Shown: positions 1-9,167, counted from the first letter of the stretch. The stretch is 45,547 bases of DNA from an uncultured Lachnospiraceae bacterium (GCA_902781895.1 CACZLA010000032.1:1-45547); one strand, 5' to 3'. The notes: generated by a model from the letters alone, not told the origin. A program made the numbers and translations.

Positions 1-13
1 GGTTTAACTGCAT

Positions 14-769
14 ATGCTGCATAACCGTATTCCAGTTGGAGGAGTGATATACGGCCCTTGTATACTGGTTCCCGAATTTGTTCGTGATCAGGTATTTCCG
101 GTTCTGGGACAGGCGGGCTTCAATGAGAGGTATGATTGCATGATGAAGCGGGATGATGCGGTTTTTTCCGGCATGGGACAGGAGATGAAGATTTCCGTTA
201 AAACCCGGATCGGAATGGAGTTTATGTCTGAGTGGGAGGATATCTTATCGGTTTACATAAAGTATCCGATAAACGAACTCATCATCCACCCAAGACTCCG
301 AAACGAGTTCTATAAAGGTGAGGTTCATCTGGATGCATATAAGATGGCGGAGAAGCTGTATAGAGAAAAAGAGAACTGTCAGACAGACTTCTGTTATAAC
401 GGAGATATAGTTGATGAGGAGTCTTTTGATAGGATTATGGGGGAACTGTATCCTGATAGTTCCTTTGGTGATGATTTTCATGTGATGATTGGAAGGGGGC
501 TTCTTATGAATCCAAATCTTCCCAATCAGCTGAAAGGACAAGAAGCTTCTTTTGACAAAAAGCTTTTCAAAGAGTTTATGAGTGAGATTACCGAGAACTA
601 TAAGCAGGAGATGACGAGCGAAAAGCAGGTTGTCATGAAGATGAAGGAGCTTTGGGTATACTTTGCCAAGGGACTAGGCTTGTCAGAGAGGCAGCTGAAG
701 GAAGTGCTCAAGACTTCCAGACTTGCTGATTACAAAGCAGTGGTTCAGATGGTGCTGTCTGATGTATAG
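14..769 (+). pseudogene. tRNA-dihydrouridine synthase, N-terminally truncated
   Basis: The product resembles the C-terminal two thirds of Dus enzymes, flavoproteins that reduce uridine to dihydrouridine in tRNA. Visible hallmarks are KISVKTRIG (about residues 59-67), ELIIHPR, CYNGDI and MIGRGLLMNP, which are the later strands of the TIM barrel. The helical C-terminal domain follows. What is missing is the FMN-binding start of the barrel and the loop carrying the catalytic cysteine (normally in a LNLGCP-type motif): residues 1-50 do not look like Dus. An in-frame TAA at 5-7 prevents extension to the left, so the missing half is not simply outside the window in this frame. Family members are about 310-330 residues; this has 251. 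I read it as a remnant produced by deletion or frameshift. A short divergent but working Dus is less likely. Confidence 0.6.
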
Positions 770-781
770 TAAAAATGGTTT

Positions 782-811
782 TTGCTTTTTTTATAGGTGA
801 TGTTTTATAAT
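782..811 (+). promoter_or_regulatory. Candidate sigma-A promoter of the GH3-CapA-ABC operon
   Basis: TTGCTT at 782-787 and TATAAT at 806-811 are separated by 18 bp. Transcription would begin near 818, downstream of the ATG at 797, which supports the start at 845 for the first GH3 gene. The -10 is perfect and the -35 is only fair. Confidence 0.4.
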
Positions 812-844
812 TATGGAATAAGACCATGGAAAGGAATTAGTTGT

Positions 845-2566
845 ATGGGTTTTAAGTTAATAAAAACAGGTGTTAAAGGTACATTAATGACTACTGCAAT
901 TAATCGTATGATGGTTCATAACGGAAGAAAGTCTGTTCGCGCTTTAGATGATATGAGTAAGGATGCAGTAAAAATATCAGAAGAAACCCTGATGAGACTT
1001 CTTGATGAAAATAAGGATACTGAATACGGGCAGAAATATGGTTTTGCAGATATACACAGCATAGCGGATTATAAGAAAAAAGTTCCTTTATCTGACTATG
1101 ATACTTATGCCCCTTATATAGAACGCATGGTGAAAAAAGATGAGGGTAATCTGTTATCGGTTAGCAGACCGGTTCACTATGCAGTAAGTTCAGGCAGCAT
1201 AGGAGTTCCTAAATACATTCCTGTTTCAGAAGATGAACTTGAAAAATATAAGACTTTCGGAACAGGTATGGTTTTTGGCTCTGTTGATGAATACTACCGT
1301 AATACTACCGGAAAGACGCTTATGACCAAATTTGGTTTCAATATGATTCAGATGAAATTCTCTGAGACAAAATTTGGTATTCCCAAAGGTGCTATATCCG
1401 GAAATATAATGAAACAGGTTAAAGATTTTGCTAAGTACTTTATATCACCTCCGTGGGATGTAATTGTTCCACAGGCTGATATGAATCTCAAATATCTTCG
1501 TGCAAGGTTCGCCCTGGAAAGAAAAGATATATCATTTATTGACGGCGCATTTATGACTGCTGTTGTAGATGAAATGGACTATATATGTAATAATTGGGAA
1601 ATGCTTTGCAGAGACATACACTACGGAAGAATAGATAAAAAGATCGAAATGCCAGAGGTGTGGCGTGAGAAATTTGAAAGTATGTTAAAACCAAACCCCC
1701 AAAGAGCAAGAAAGCTTTATAGGGAATTCAAAAAAGGCAAGGAGGAAATCATTCCGAGAATCTGGCCGGAGATTAAATTTGTAGCAGCTATAGGTACCGG
1801 TGGATTCTTTACCTATTACAAAAAAATGAGAATGTACACTGGAAAAAATGTGCCTTTCGCTAATATGTCTTATGCGGCTTCTGAAGGACTTTTTGCGACA
1901 GCCAGGCATGTAGGTGACACATCATATGTCCTTATTCCTAACGGTGGATTTTATGAGTTTATTCCTGCGGATGCTGAGGATGAAACAGAAACTCTCACTA
2001 TTGATCAGCTGGAAGAGGGTGAAAAATATGAGATCGTGATCACTAATCTTTCTGGATTCTATCGATATAGAATAAAGGACGTTGTCCGTGTTACAGGCTT
2101 CTATAATCAGGCTCCGATGCTTGAATTTGTATACAGAAAGAATCAGGTGGTTTCTATAGCCGGTGAGAAGACAAACGGAGAAGTTGTGGACTGGTCAATA
2201 CAGCAGGCAGAAAAGGAAACCGGATTAGATATTCATGATTTTAGTATTTATGCTGACACATCTACCGAGCCGGGACATTATACATTTATTGTTGAATTAC
2301 CTGATACTATTTCAATGAAAAAACGTGAGCAATTAAGAAATGTGCTCGAACAAAAAATGATGACAGCCAATCCTTCCTTTGGCGAAAAAATCCGTACAGG
2401 TGTGCTTGGAAAGACTGAGCTTGTACTGGTTCAGCAACAGACATATCAATTATATCGAGATATTATGGTGATGAAGGGGACCTCTCCAAATCAGCTGAAA
2501 CCTGTCAGAGTCATAGATACACCGATAAAACATGATTTCTTCTTTGGACTGAAGGAAACGGATTAA
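845..2566 (+). CDS. GH3 superfamily acyl-adenylate-forming enzyme (first copy)
   Basis: GH3 proteins activate a carboxylic acid with ATP and conjugate it to an amino acid or other amine. The three GH3/ANL nucleotide-binding motifs are visible: SSGSIGVPKYIP at about residue 115 (P-loop-like motif), YAASEG at 343-348 with the conserved Glu, and YRYRIKD at 406-412 with the conserved Asp, followed by the GF signature. The usual Gly before that Asp is Lys here. I chose ATG 845 because AAGGA lies nine bases upstream and a candidate promoter overlaps the ATG at 797; the upstream start would add 16 residues. Length 573 fits the family. It is the first gene of a tight operon with a paralogue 33 bp downstream, a CapA-like protein and an ABC exporter. 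The substrate cannot be read from sequence. Family assignment is secure, function is inferred. Confidence 0.85.
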   Translation: MGFKLIKTGVKGTLMTTAINRMMVHNGRKSVRALDDMSKDAVKISEETLMRLLDENKDTEYGQKYGFADIHSIADYKKKVPLSDYDTYAPYIERMVKKDEGNLLSVSRPVHYAVSSGSIGVPKYIPVSEDELEKYKTFGTGMVFGSVDEYYRNTTGKTLMTKFGFNMIQMKFSETKFGIPKGAISGNIMKQVKDFAKYFISPPWDVIVPQADMNLKYLRARFALERKDISFIDGAFMTAVVDEMDYICNNWEMLCRDIHYGRIDKKIEMPEVWREKFESMLKPNPQRARKLYREFKKGKEEIIPRIWPEIKFVAAIGTGGFFTYYKKMRMYTGKNVPFANMSYAASEGLFATARHVGDTSYVLIPNGGFYEFIPADAEDETETLTIDQLEEGEKYEIVITNLSGFYRYRIKDVVRVTGFYNQAPMLEFVYRKNQVVSIAGEKTNGEVVDWSIQQAEKETGLDIHDFSIYADTSTEPGHYTFIVELPDTISMKKREQLRNVLEQKMMTANPSFGEKIRTGVLGKTELVLVQQQTYQLYRDIMVMKGTSPNQLKPVRVIDTPIKHDFFFGLKETD

Positions 2567-2599
2567 AGATCGTTTTATTATTTGTGGAGGAGTAGTTGA

Positions 2600-4336
2600 A
2601 TGGATACAAATAAAATGAAAGCAGCATTAAAAGCTAAAGCTGCAAAGGCTTTGTTCAGAATACCTGTATCAGACAGGAAGTTTTCAGATTTTTTGAAAAG
2701 TGCAAAAAATGAGCAGATGGCATCACTCCTTAATAATATGAGCCAGCCGTCACTTTATCGTATGCAGAGCCGTCTTTTTAAAGACTGCGAGCTCGTTCAG
2801 AAAACTGTGCTGTATGAAATACTCAGAGCCAATGAGAATACTGAGTTTGGAAAGAAACATCATTTCTCGAAAATCAATGGAATAAAGGGGTATCGTAAGT
2901 GCGTTCCTATCTCAGAATGGGATGATTATCATGATGACATGAAAGCACTGGAACAGGGAAAAGAAGATGTGCTTTTTCCAGGGAAAGCCCAGTACTTTTA
3001 TGAAACCACTGGAACAACAAGTGTTGTAAAGCTTGTCCCTGAGAGCTCCCGTGATACAATATGCCGTGAATTGATAGGAAAAGCAAAAAATCTTGAAAAA
3101 GCAGTTGCCTGTGATTTGATGACAGAATTCCTTTCAAAGGATATGAAAGTTTTCGCTCTCACAAGTACACTTTCAAATGAGTATACAGAGGGAGGGATAC
3201 CCTACGGATCAGCTTCAGGGCGGACTGCAACTATAGAAAGTTCGGATAGTTCTGATATTCTTGCACTACCTGCCATTTTACCAAATTATTATGAGGGTGA
3301 TGATTATAATTATATAGTAATGAGAGTTTCCCTTGTATATAAAAATGTAACTGTACTTATGGGTAACAATGCCGCATTTATGACCACTGTCCTTAAATAC
3401 GGAATCGACCATGCTGAGGAACTGATAGAGGATATCCGCACGGGTTCCTGCAAGCTTGAAATACCTGATGAGGTACGTAAGGTTCTTAAGAATGTATTGG
3501 TTCCTGCACCTGAGAGAGCAGCAGAACTTGAAGAGCTTAGAAAGAAGGATCGATTTATACCTAAGTATTACTGGCCTGATATGAAGGCGGCATCCTTCTG
3601 GCTAGGTGGTTCTGTTGGTGTAAATGTCGAAACCCTTCGTCCGATGCTTTCCGATAAGGTGAAATTTATGGATCTGGGTTATGGTTCAAGTGAAGCTAAA
3701 ATAAATATAACACTTGATACAGAAACACCAGCTGGCGCACTGCTTTCATATACATGTTTCTATGAGTTTTTACCATTAGACGAAGGAGAACCTCTGATGG
3801 CTCATGAGGTTAAGGAAGGAGAGGACTATGAGCTTCTTCTTACCACAAACTCAGGACTATACAGATATCGGATTCATGACATAGTGCATATCGATGGGTT
3901 TATAGGAACTACTCCAATGCTTCACTTCCTGACGAAAGCCGGTGATATAGCAAATCTGGCTCAGGAAAAGCTATATGGTGTGAAGCTTCGTTCAATGATA
4001 ACTGAAGCTGTGTCAGAACGTTTTACTGCGAAGTACGTGCAGGTTTATCCTGATCCGGAGCAGTACAAATATATTATATATATAGAACCGGCAGGTGAGA
4101 TAAGTGAAAAGGACAAAGAAGGTTTATCAGAATTAGTTGATTCTTATATGAGAAAAACCCATTCTGAGTATAATATTTATCGTGACTGGGCACTGAAAAT
4201 GCCGGAAGTAAAGATAATGCCCAAGGGCTGGGAGGAAGCTGTTTTCAAGGAGTATTCCAAGGATAAAGCTAACAAAACCCAGGTTAAGGTTCCGGTTTGC
4301 AGAAAGACTCCTTATGTGGAGAAGGAGGAGGCATAA
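2600..4336 (+). CDS. GH3 superfamily acyl-adenylate-forming enzyme (second copy)
   Basis: A second GH3-type enzyme of 578 residues, clearly related to but diverged from its upstream neighbour. Motif 1 reads TTGTTSVVKLVP at about 136-147, less canonical than in the first copy; motif 2 is YGSSEAK at 361-367; motif 3 is YRYRIHD at 421-427 followed by IDGF. The position before the motif 3 Asp is His, where Gly is usual. The ATG at 2600 is preceded by GTGGAGGAG. The stop codon overlaps the next start as TAATG, so translation of the CapA-like protein is probably coupled. Two dissimilar GH3 enzymes in one operon suggest two sequential acylation or amidation steps, or two subunits of one enzyme; this is inference. 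Confidence 0.83.
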   Translation: MDTNKMKAALKAKAAKALFRIPVSDRKFSDFLKSAKNEQMASLLNNMSQPSLYRMQSRLFKDCELVQKTVLYEILRANENTEFGKKHHFSKINGIKGYRKCVPISEWDDYHDDMKALEQGKEDVLFPGKAQYFYETTGTTSVVKLVPESSRDTICRELIGKAKNLEKAVACDLMTEFLSKDMKVFALTSTLSNEYTEGGIPYGSASGRTATIESSDSSDILALPAILPNYYEGDDYNYIVMRVSLVYKNVTVLMGNNAAFMTTVLKYGIDHAEELIEDIRTGSCKLEIPDEVRKVLKNVLVPAPERAAELEELRKKDRFIPKYYWPDMKAASFWLGGSVGVNVETLRPMLSDKVKFMDLGYGSSEAKINITLDTETPAGALLSYTCFYEFLPLDEGEPLMAHEVKEGEDYELLLTTNSGLYRYRIHDIVHIDGFIGTTPMLHFLTKAGDIANLAQEKLYGVKLRSMITEAVSERFTAKYVQVYPDPEQYKYIIYIEPAGEISEKDKEGLSELVDSYMRKTHSEYNIYRDWALKMPEVKIMPKGWEEAVFKEYSKDKANKTQVKVPVCRKTPYVEKEEA

Positions 4337-5454
4337 TGTCAGAATATATAATCCGTATGGTAGGAGATGACCTCATCCACAAGCAGTTAAATGATGCTGC
4401 ATTTGATGGAGAAAACTATAATTTTGACCAGATGTTTGAAGGGGTAAAGGATCTGGTTCAGGAGGCCGATATAGCAATAATAAATCAGGAAACAGTTCTT
4501 GTAAGTGACAGAAAGAAGATAAGCTCATTTCCTTTTTTTGGTAGTCCGGCAGAACTGGCTGATTCCATAGTAAGGGCAGGTTTCAGAGCGGTTCTTCATG
4601 CCTCAAATCATTCACTGGATAAAGGCTACAAGGGAATTGAAGATACACTTTCCATATGGAAAAAGTATCCTAAGACTGCAGTGCTGGGACTTCATACCTC
4701 AGCCGAGGATGCAAGGAAGCTTAAAATACTTCGTGCCGGTGATATAAATGTTGCACTTATCAATCTTACCGGACCTATGAATTATCATCCTATGCCTTTT
4801 GGAAAACCTTATGCAGTTGACCGTATGCGAAAGAAGGATAAAAAGCTTATCCGTTTTCAGATAGCCAGAGCAAAAAAGAAAGCAGATCTTGTGATCGTTC
4901 TTCCGCACTGGGGAGTTGAATATCTCTATGAACCTATTTGTTCACAGAAGGAGTGGGCTGAGTTTTTTGCTGAGTGTGGAGCAGATATGATTATCGGAAC
5001 CCATCCTCATGTTCTACAGTATAAAGAGGATATAACAACTTCCGATGGAAGAGTAGTTCCATGTATGTATTCTCTTGGTAACTTTATATCCTGTCAGGTG
5101 ACTCCGGGAACATTTCTCGGAGGTATGGCGGATATAAGAGTAAAGGACGGAAAAATAATAAAGGCTGATATAATCCCGCTTGTCACTCATACTGATAGCG
5201 AATATTCATATTTTACTACCTATCCGCTTGATAAATACACTGATGAAATGGCGGCGGAGAATAAGATATTTACTGTCATTCAGAAGCAAAATGGCGGCGA
5301 ACGAATGAATACAGAGTCCATCAGAAAGCTTTTTTGTGACATTATGGAGAGAAAAGCAATGGCTTATGCGAAGTATAAGAAGCCATCAGATGTGACCAGA
5401 TCAAATATCAAGGGTGTGTTTGATGCACTGCTTGGAAGAAATACCAAAGATTAA
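4336..5454 (+). CDS. CapA-like (PGA_cap) metallophosphatase-fold protein
   Basis: This 372-residue protein belongs to the CapA/PgsA family, whose best known members take part in poly-gamma-glutamate capsule synthesis and have a calcineurin-like metallophosphoesterase fold. Visible motifs in order: MVGDDLIH near the N-terminus, NQETV, ASNHSLDKGYKG, PHWGVEY, GTHPHVLQ and YSLGNF, the usual metal-ligand pattern. There is no signal peptide or membrane segment, unlike classical CapA, so it is predicted cytosolic. The ATG at 4336 overlaps the stop of the second GH3 gene by one base and has an AAGGAGGAGG site just upstream; a start at 4297 inside the previous gene is rejected. Placement between amide-forming enzymes and an exporter suggests it processes their product. 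A second CapA-like gene lies at 14819. Confidence 0.82.
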   Translation: MSEYIIRMVGDDLIHKQLNDAAFDGENYNFDQMFEGVKDLVQEADIAIINQETVLVSDRKKISSFPFFGSPAELADSIVRAGFRAVLHASNHSLDKGYKGIEDTLSIWKKYPKTAVLGLHTSAEDARKLKILRAGDINVALINLTGPMNYHPMPFGKPYAVDRMRKKDKKLIRFQIARAKKKADLVIVLPHWGVEYLYEPICSQKEWAEFFAECGADMIIGTHPHVLQYKEDITTSDGRVVPCMYSLGNFISCQVTPGTFLGGMADIRVKDGKIIKADIIPLVTHTDSEYSYFTTYPLDKYTDEMAAENKIFTVIQKQNGGERMNTESIRKLFCDIMERKAMAYAKYKKPSDVTRSNIKGVFDALLGRNTKD

Positions 5455-5468
5455 AAAGGAGCAGCAAA

Positions 5469-7223
5469 ATGTTTCGATTACTGGGGAGATATTTAAAACA
5501 TCATATCCCCGAGATTATAATTAATCTCTTATTTGTTGGTCTGCAGGTTTATGTTCAGACATTCATCATAATGAAGGACATGAAAAACATAATAGATCAG
5601 GGTGTTGCAAATGCTGATATGGACTATATAAAAAGTACCAGCATCAGAATGGCTATATTTACCGTGGTAGCAATACTTTGTACTGTTGTCACCTCATATG
5701 TCAGCGCCAGGATAGTTGCCGGCGTTGTCTGCGAAGCAAGACGTGACTGTATACAGAAGGTGTATAGTCTTCTTCCTCAGGATGTCTCAAAGTTCGGAGG
5801 TTCGTCCCTGCTGACAAGAATTATGTCTGATATGATACAGGTTCAGACCCTTGTTATTAATCTGTGCCGAAGCAGCCTTATGGTGCCGTTTATCATTGTA
5901 AGTATGCTTATACTTATATTTATGATGAATCCACTTCTGGCGCTTATTCTTCTGGTTGCATTTGTGATTACTATTGTGATCATGATAATGATGGGAGCAA
6001 AGTCAAAACCGTATTTTGAGCAGGTTCAGGAGAATACTGATCATATAAATCTTCTTGTTAAGGAAAAGCTTACAGGAGCAAGAACCATAAGAGCATATGG
6101 TAATCAGGACTTCGAAGAAGAGAAGATGGAGAAGGCAAATAAGGCAGTCTTCGATACAAACATCGAGGCGAATAAAAGGATAAACTTCCTTTCTCCCATA
6201 TCTCTTATTATCATGAACTGGACTGTGGTCATTATATATCTTATAGGTACTGAACAGATAAAGCAGAAAATCACTTCTGTAAGTGATCTGCTGCTTATTT
6301 TCAGTTACCTGACTTATTTTATTGCCAGCCTTGCAGTTGTACCTGTAATGGTAAATCTCATACCAAAGGTTTCAGTGTCTTCCCAGCGAATTCTTGAAAT
6401 ACTTGATTATGTTTCTGAAGAAGAAAAACAGAGTGAAAATGTAAAGAACAGGATTAAAAAAGACAGCGTAGGAAAGATAAGTCGTGGTGATATTGAGTTC
6501 CAGAATGTCATTTTCGGATATACCGGAGCAGTACAGGTTATAGCTGATCTTACATTTCATGCTGAAGCCGGAAAGACAACTGCCATAATAGGAGCTACCG
6601 GTAGTGGAAAGACCACCTTGCTGAATCTGCTTCAGGGCTTATACAGAATGAACTTCGGAGATATACTTATTGATGGAGTAAGCATCAGGGATATGGATCC
6701 GGATTATCTCAGGAAAAACATTTCCTACGCAACACAGAAGGCTATGATATTCCATGACACGGTCCGTGCAAATGTATCCTGTTATGATGAAACTGTTTCG
6801 GAAGAAAGAATAAGACATGCTCTTGATTTTTCGTGCTTCAGTGAAGTTGTTCAGAATATGCCTGAAGGAATAGATACAAAGATGGCTCAGAATGGTATGA
6901 ATGTATCCGGAGGTCAGAGACAGAGGCTTTCACTTGCCCGTGCATTTGCTAAGGATGCTGCTATCTATCTGTTTGATGATACTCTTTCTGCACTGGATGC
7001 TGAGACGGAACAGAAGGTAAGACATGCAATACAAACAGAGCTTGCGGATAAAACTGTTATTATCGTATCGCAGAAGATCAGTAATGTACGTGATGCAGAT
7101 AAGATAATCGTTCTTGAGAAGGGAAGAGTGGCAGGAGAAGGAACACACAAGGATCTGCTGGAGACATGCCAGGAGTATCAGGAGATATATCGCATTCAGT
7201 GCCATACGGAGGAAGAAAAATGA
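5469..7223 (+). CDS. ABC exporter half-transporter, subunit with degenerate ATPase site
   Basis: A 584-residue type IV ABC exporter half: six membrane helices (about residues 15-310) followed by a nucleotide-binding domain. Walker A is GATGSGKTT at 375-383 and the signature VSGGQ at 479-483 is canonical. Walker B ends LFDD, with Asp504 where the catalytic Glu is expected, and the switch residue is Gln535 (VSQK) instead of His. These are the marks of the non-catalytic half in heterodimeric exporters such as TM287/288, BmrC/BmrD and LmrC/LmrD. The partner follows with a 4-bp ATGA overlap and has the complementary changes. AAAGGAGCAG precedes the ATG and the gene begins 14 bp after the CapA-like gene. 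It probably exports the product made by the GH3 enzymes; the substrate is unknown. Confidence 0.9.
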   Translation: MFRLLGRYLKHHIPEIIINLLFVGLQVYVQTFIIMKDMKNIIDQGVANADMDYIKSTSIRMAIFTVVAILCTVVTSYVSARIVAGVVCEARRDCIQKVYSLLPQDVSKFGGSSLLTRIMSDMIQVQTLVINLCRSSLMVPFIIVSMLILIFMMNPLLALILLVAFVITIVIMIMMGAKSKPYFEQVQENTDHINLLVKEKLTGARTIRAYGNQDFEEEKMEKANKAVFDTNIEANKRINFLSPISLIIMNWTVVIIYLIGTEQIKQKITSVSDLLLIFSYLTYFIASLAVVPVMVNLIPKVSVSSQRILEILDYVSEEEKQSENVKNRIKKDSVGKISRGDIEFQNVIFGYTGAVQVIADLTFHAEAGKTTAIIGATGSGKTTLLNLLQGLYRMNFGDILIDGVSIRDMDPDYLRKNISYATQKAMIFHDTVRANVSCYDETVSEERIRHALDFSCFSEVVQNMPEGIDTKMAQNGMNVSGGQRQRLSLARAFAKDAAIYLFDDTLSALDAETEQKVRHAIQTELADKTVIIVSQKISNVRDADKIIVLEKGRVAGEGTHKDLLETCQEYQEIYRIQCHTEEEK

Positions 7224-8980
7224 GTGAAATGAATAAAAGCAAAAAAAAGCATTCCCTCATAAAAGAAATCCTTTCAAATATTCCTGATAAAAAGAGACTG
7301 CTGATATTCACTTTAATCATTACATCACTGGGGAAGATAGGACTGGCAGCAGCACCAAAGGTATCGGGTAAGATAACGGATGAATTATCTGAGTATGTAT
7401 CAAGCGGTGTACTTAACATGAGCTTGGTTATCACATTATGTGTTATTACTGCAGTGCTTTATTTCTTTGGAAATGGAATTGATGGATTTGTACAGAAGAA
7501 CATGGTTTTTATGTCACAGACCCTTTCTGAAAGGCTGAGAAATAAGGCTGCTAAAAAGTTTAACCGACTGTCACTGGGATATCTTGATACCCATCCGGCA
7601 GGTGATATCCAGGCTGTTGCTTCAACGGATATACTTACGGTGGGAACGGCACTTGAGTCCTCTGTACCTACACTGCTTGGGCAGACTGTTCTTCTTGTGG
7701 GTATATTTGTTATGATGCTGGTCACTAACTGGAAGCTTACACTTATCTATGTGGTGACTCTGCCGCTTACACTTATGCTTATGCTGGCCATAAGCAAGAT
7801 GACAACAAAACTTTTTGCTGCCCAGATGAATACTCAGGGGGATATGAATGCATTTGTCTCTGACACTTGCTCTAATCATATGATAATACGTTCCTTTGAC
7901 TGCGCAGATGAGAAGCAGAAGGAATTTGACCGCCTTAATAAGCAGTATTATAAAGAATATGTAAAGTCCAGATTTGTTGCTGGTTTCATGATACCTATAG
8001 GTTCTCTTTCCAACAATGTTTCATTTATTCTCTTATGTCTCATTGGTGGAAATATGATGATAAAAGGAAACCTTACTATCGGTGAATTTCAGGCTTTTCT
8101 CTTCTATGGAAATATGCTGAATTCTCCAATGACTTCCATTGCATCATCCATCAATTCCATACTTGAAGCATCCGCTGCAATGGGTAGAGTAACCGATTTC
8201 CTTGCTGAGGAAGAGATGCCGGTGGAGGAGAGTACTGAAAAGCTTGATGTTAACAGTCTTGAAGGAAATGTAACATTTGATCATGTAAGATTCGGATATA
8301 TTCCTGAAAAGACACTGATGCAGGATGTTTCATTTGAAACAACAGGCGGTTCAACCATAGCTATAGTAGGACCATCCGGAGCTGGAAAGACCACACTTAT
8401 CAATCTATTACTTCGTTTCTATGATATAAATGATGGTAAGATAAAAATTGATAATAAGAATATAGCAGATATTGATGTTTCCGAGGTTAGAAGTGCCTTC
8501 GGTATGGTTCTTCAGGATTCATGGATATTTGATGGGACTATTGCTGAAAATATAGGCTATGGTAAGTCCGGAGCCGGCATGGATGACATAGTCAGGGCGG
8601 CAAAGATTGCAAACTGCGACGATATAATACGTAAGCTGCCTGATGGTTACGATACTTATATTTCTACTGAGAATTCGGCTCTTAGCGCCGGAGAAATGCA
8701 GCTTATCTCTATTGCAAGATGCGTTCTTTCGGATCCTAAGATCCTGATCCTTGATGAGGCTACCAGTCAGGTGGACAGCCGTACAGAGTACCTTATCGCC
8801 CGTGCTATGGAAAAGCTTATGGAGGGAAGAACATGCTTTATGATTGCCCACAGGCTGTTTACCATCAAGAATGCGGACAAGATTATCTTCATGAAGGACG
8901 GAGATATAAAGGAAGTAGGCTCCCACGATGAGCTTATTACTAAAAATGGTTTATATGCCGAGATGTACAGACAGGCATGA
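7220..8980 (+). CDS. ABC exporter half-transporter, catalytic subunit
   Basis: The second half of the heterodimer, 586 residues, with an N-terminal six-helix membrane domain and a C-terminal ATPase. Walker A is GPSGAGKTT at 384-392, Walker B ends LILDE with the catalytic Glu513, and the switch is His544 (IAHR). The signature is LSAGE at 488-492, departing from LSGGQ. In the dimer this pairs a full catalytic site (this Walker A/B with the partner's VSGGQ) with a degenerate one. The ATG at 7220 overlaps the upstream stop (ATGA) and follows CGGAGGAAG; the longer in-frame start at 7166 would lie deep inside the upstream gene. It is the last gene of the operon, with a candidate terminator 26 bp downstream. 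Confidence 0.9.
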   Translation: MSEMNKSKKKHSLIKEILSNIPDKKRLLIFTLIITSLGKIGLAAAPKVSGKITDELSEYVSSGVLNMSLVITLCVITAVLYFFGNGIDGFVQKNMVFMSQTLSERLRNKAAKKFNRLSLGYLDTHPAGDIQAVASTDILTVGTALESSVPTLLGQTVLLVGIFVMMLVTNWKLTLIYVVTLPLTLMLMLAISKMTTKLFAAQMNTQGDMNAFVSDTCSNHMIIRSFDCADEKQKEFDRLNKQYYKEYVKSRFVAGFMIPIGSLSNNVSFILLCLIGGNMMIKGNLTIGEFQAFLFYGNMLNSPMTSIASSINSILEASAAMGRVTDFLAEEEMPVEESTEKLDVNSLEGNVTFDHVRFGYIPEKTLMQDVSFETTGGSTIAIVGPSGAGKTTLINLLLRFYDINDGKIKIDNKNIADIDVSEVRSAFGMVLQDSWIFDGTIAENIGYGKSGAGMDDIVRAAKIANCDDIIRKLPDGYDTYISTENSALSAGEMQLISIARCVLSDPKILILDEATSQVDSRTEYLIARAMEKLMEGRTCFMIAHRLFTIKNADKIIFMKDGDIKEVGSHDELITKNGLYAEMYRQA

Positions 8981-9005
8981 TGTCGGGATTATTAAGAAAA
9001 AACGC

Positions 9006-9030
9006 AAAGTAAAGTATATGCTTTACTTTT
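9006..9030 (+). terminator. Candidate terminator of the GH3-CapA-ABC operon
   Basis: Perfect 9-bp AT-rich stem (AAAGTAAAG with CTTTACTTT) and a six-base loop. The T run is partly in the stem, so efficiency is uncertain. Confidence 0.45.
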
Positions 9031-9051
9031 CAACACAATATGTGCTAAATT
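9023..9051 (+). promoter_or_regulatory. Possible promoter for the topoisomerase IV genes
   Basis: TTACTT, 17 bp, then TAAATT with an upstream TG (TGTGCTAAATT), a layout close to the clear promoter at 24855. Both boxes deviate from consensus and the -35 overlaps the hairpin at 9006-9030, so this is weak. Confidence 0.25.
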
Positions 9052-9053
9052 AT

Positions 9054-9084
9054 AGAACAGTGGGGTTTTAGGCTTCACTGTTCT
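9054..9084 (+). other. Leader hairpin upstream of parC
   Basis: AGAACAGTG pairs perfectly with CACTGTTCT over 9 bp around a 13-base loop, followed by TTTTGATTT. It could be an intrinsic terminator or an attenuator, since it lies between a possible promoter and the topoisomerase gene. Confidence 0.4.
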
Positions 9085-9112
9085 TTTGATTTGACATTCA
9101 GTGGTTTTGGAA

Positions 9113-9146
9113 TTGTCATTCTGAGGGCGACGCCCGAAGAATCTTA
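9113..9146. repeat. Small interspersed repeat, TTGTCATTCTGAG...AAGAATCTTA type
   Basis: Left arm TTGTCATTCTGAG, right arm AAGAATCTTA, and between them a small GGGC-GAC-GCCC hairpin. ATTCT and AGAAT form an outer stem. The same arms occur at 15913-15951, and the right arm again at 22993-23007. It ends just before the parC ribosome binding site. Confidence 0.6.
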
Positions 9147-9167
9147 TTAATAAAACAGGAGTAAAAC

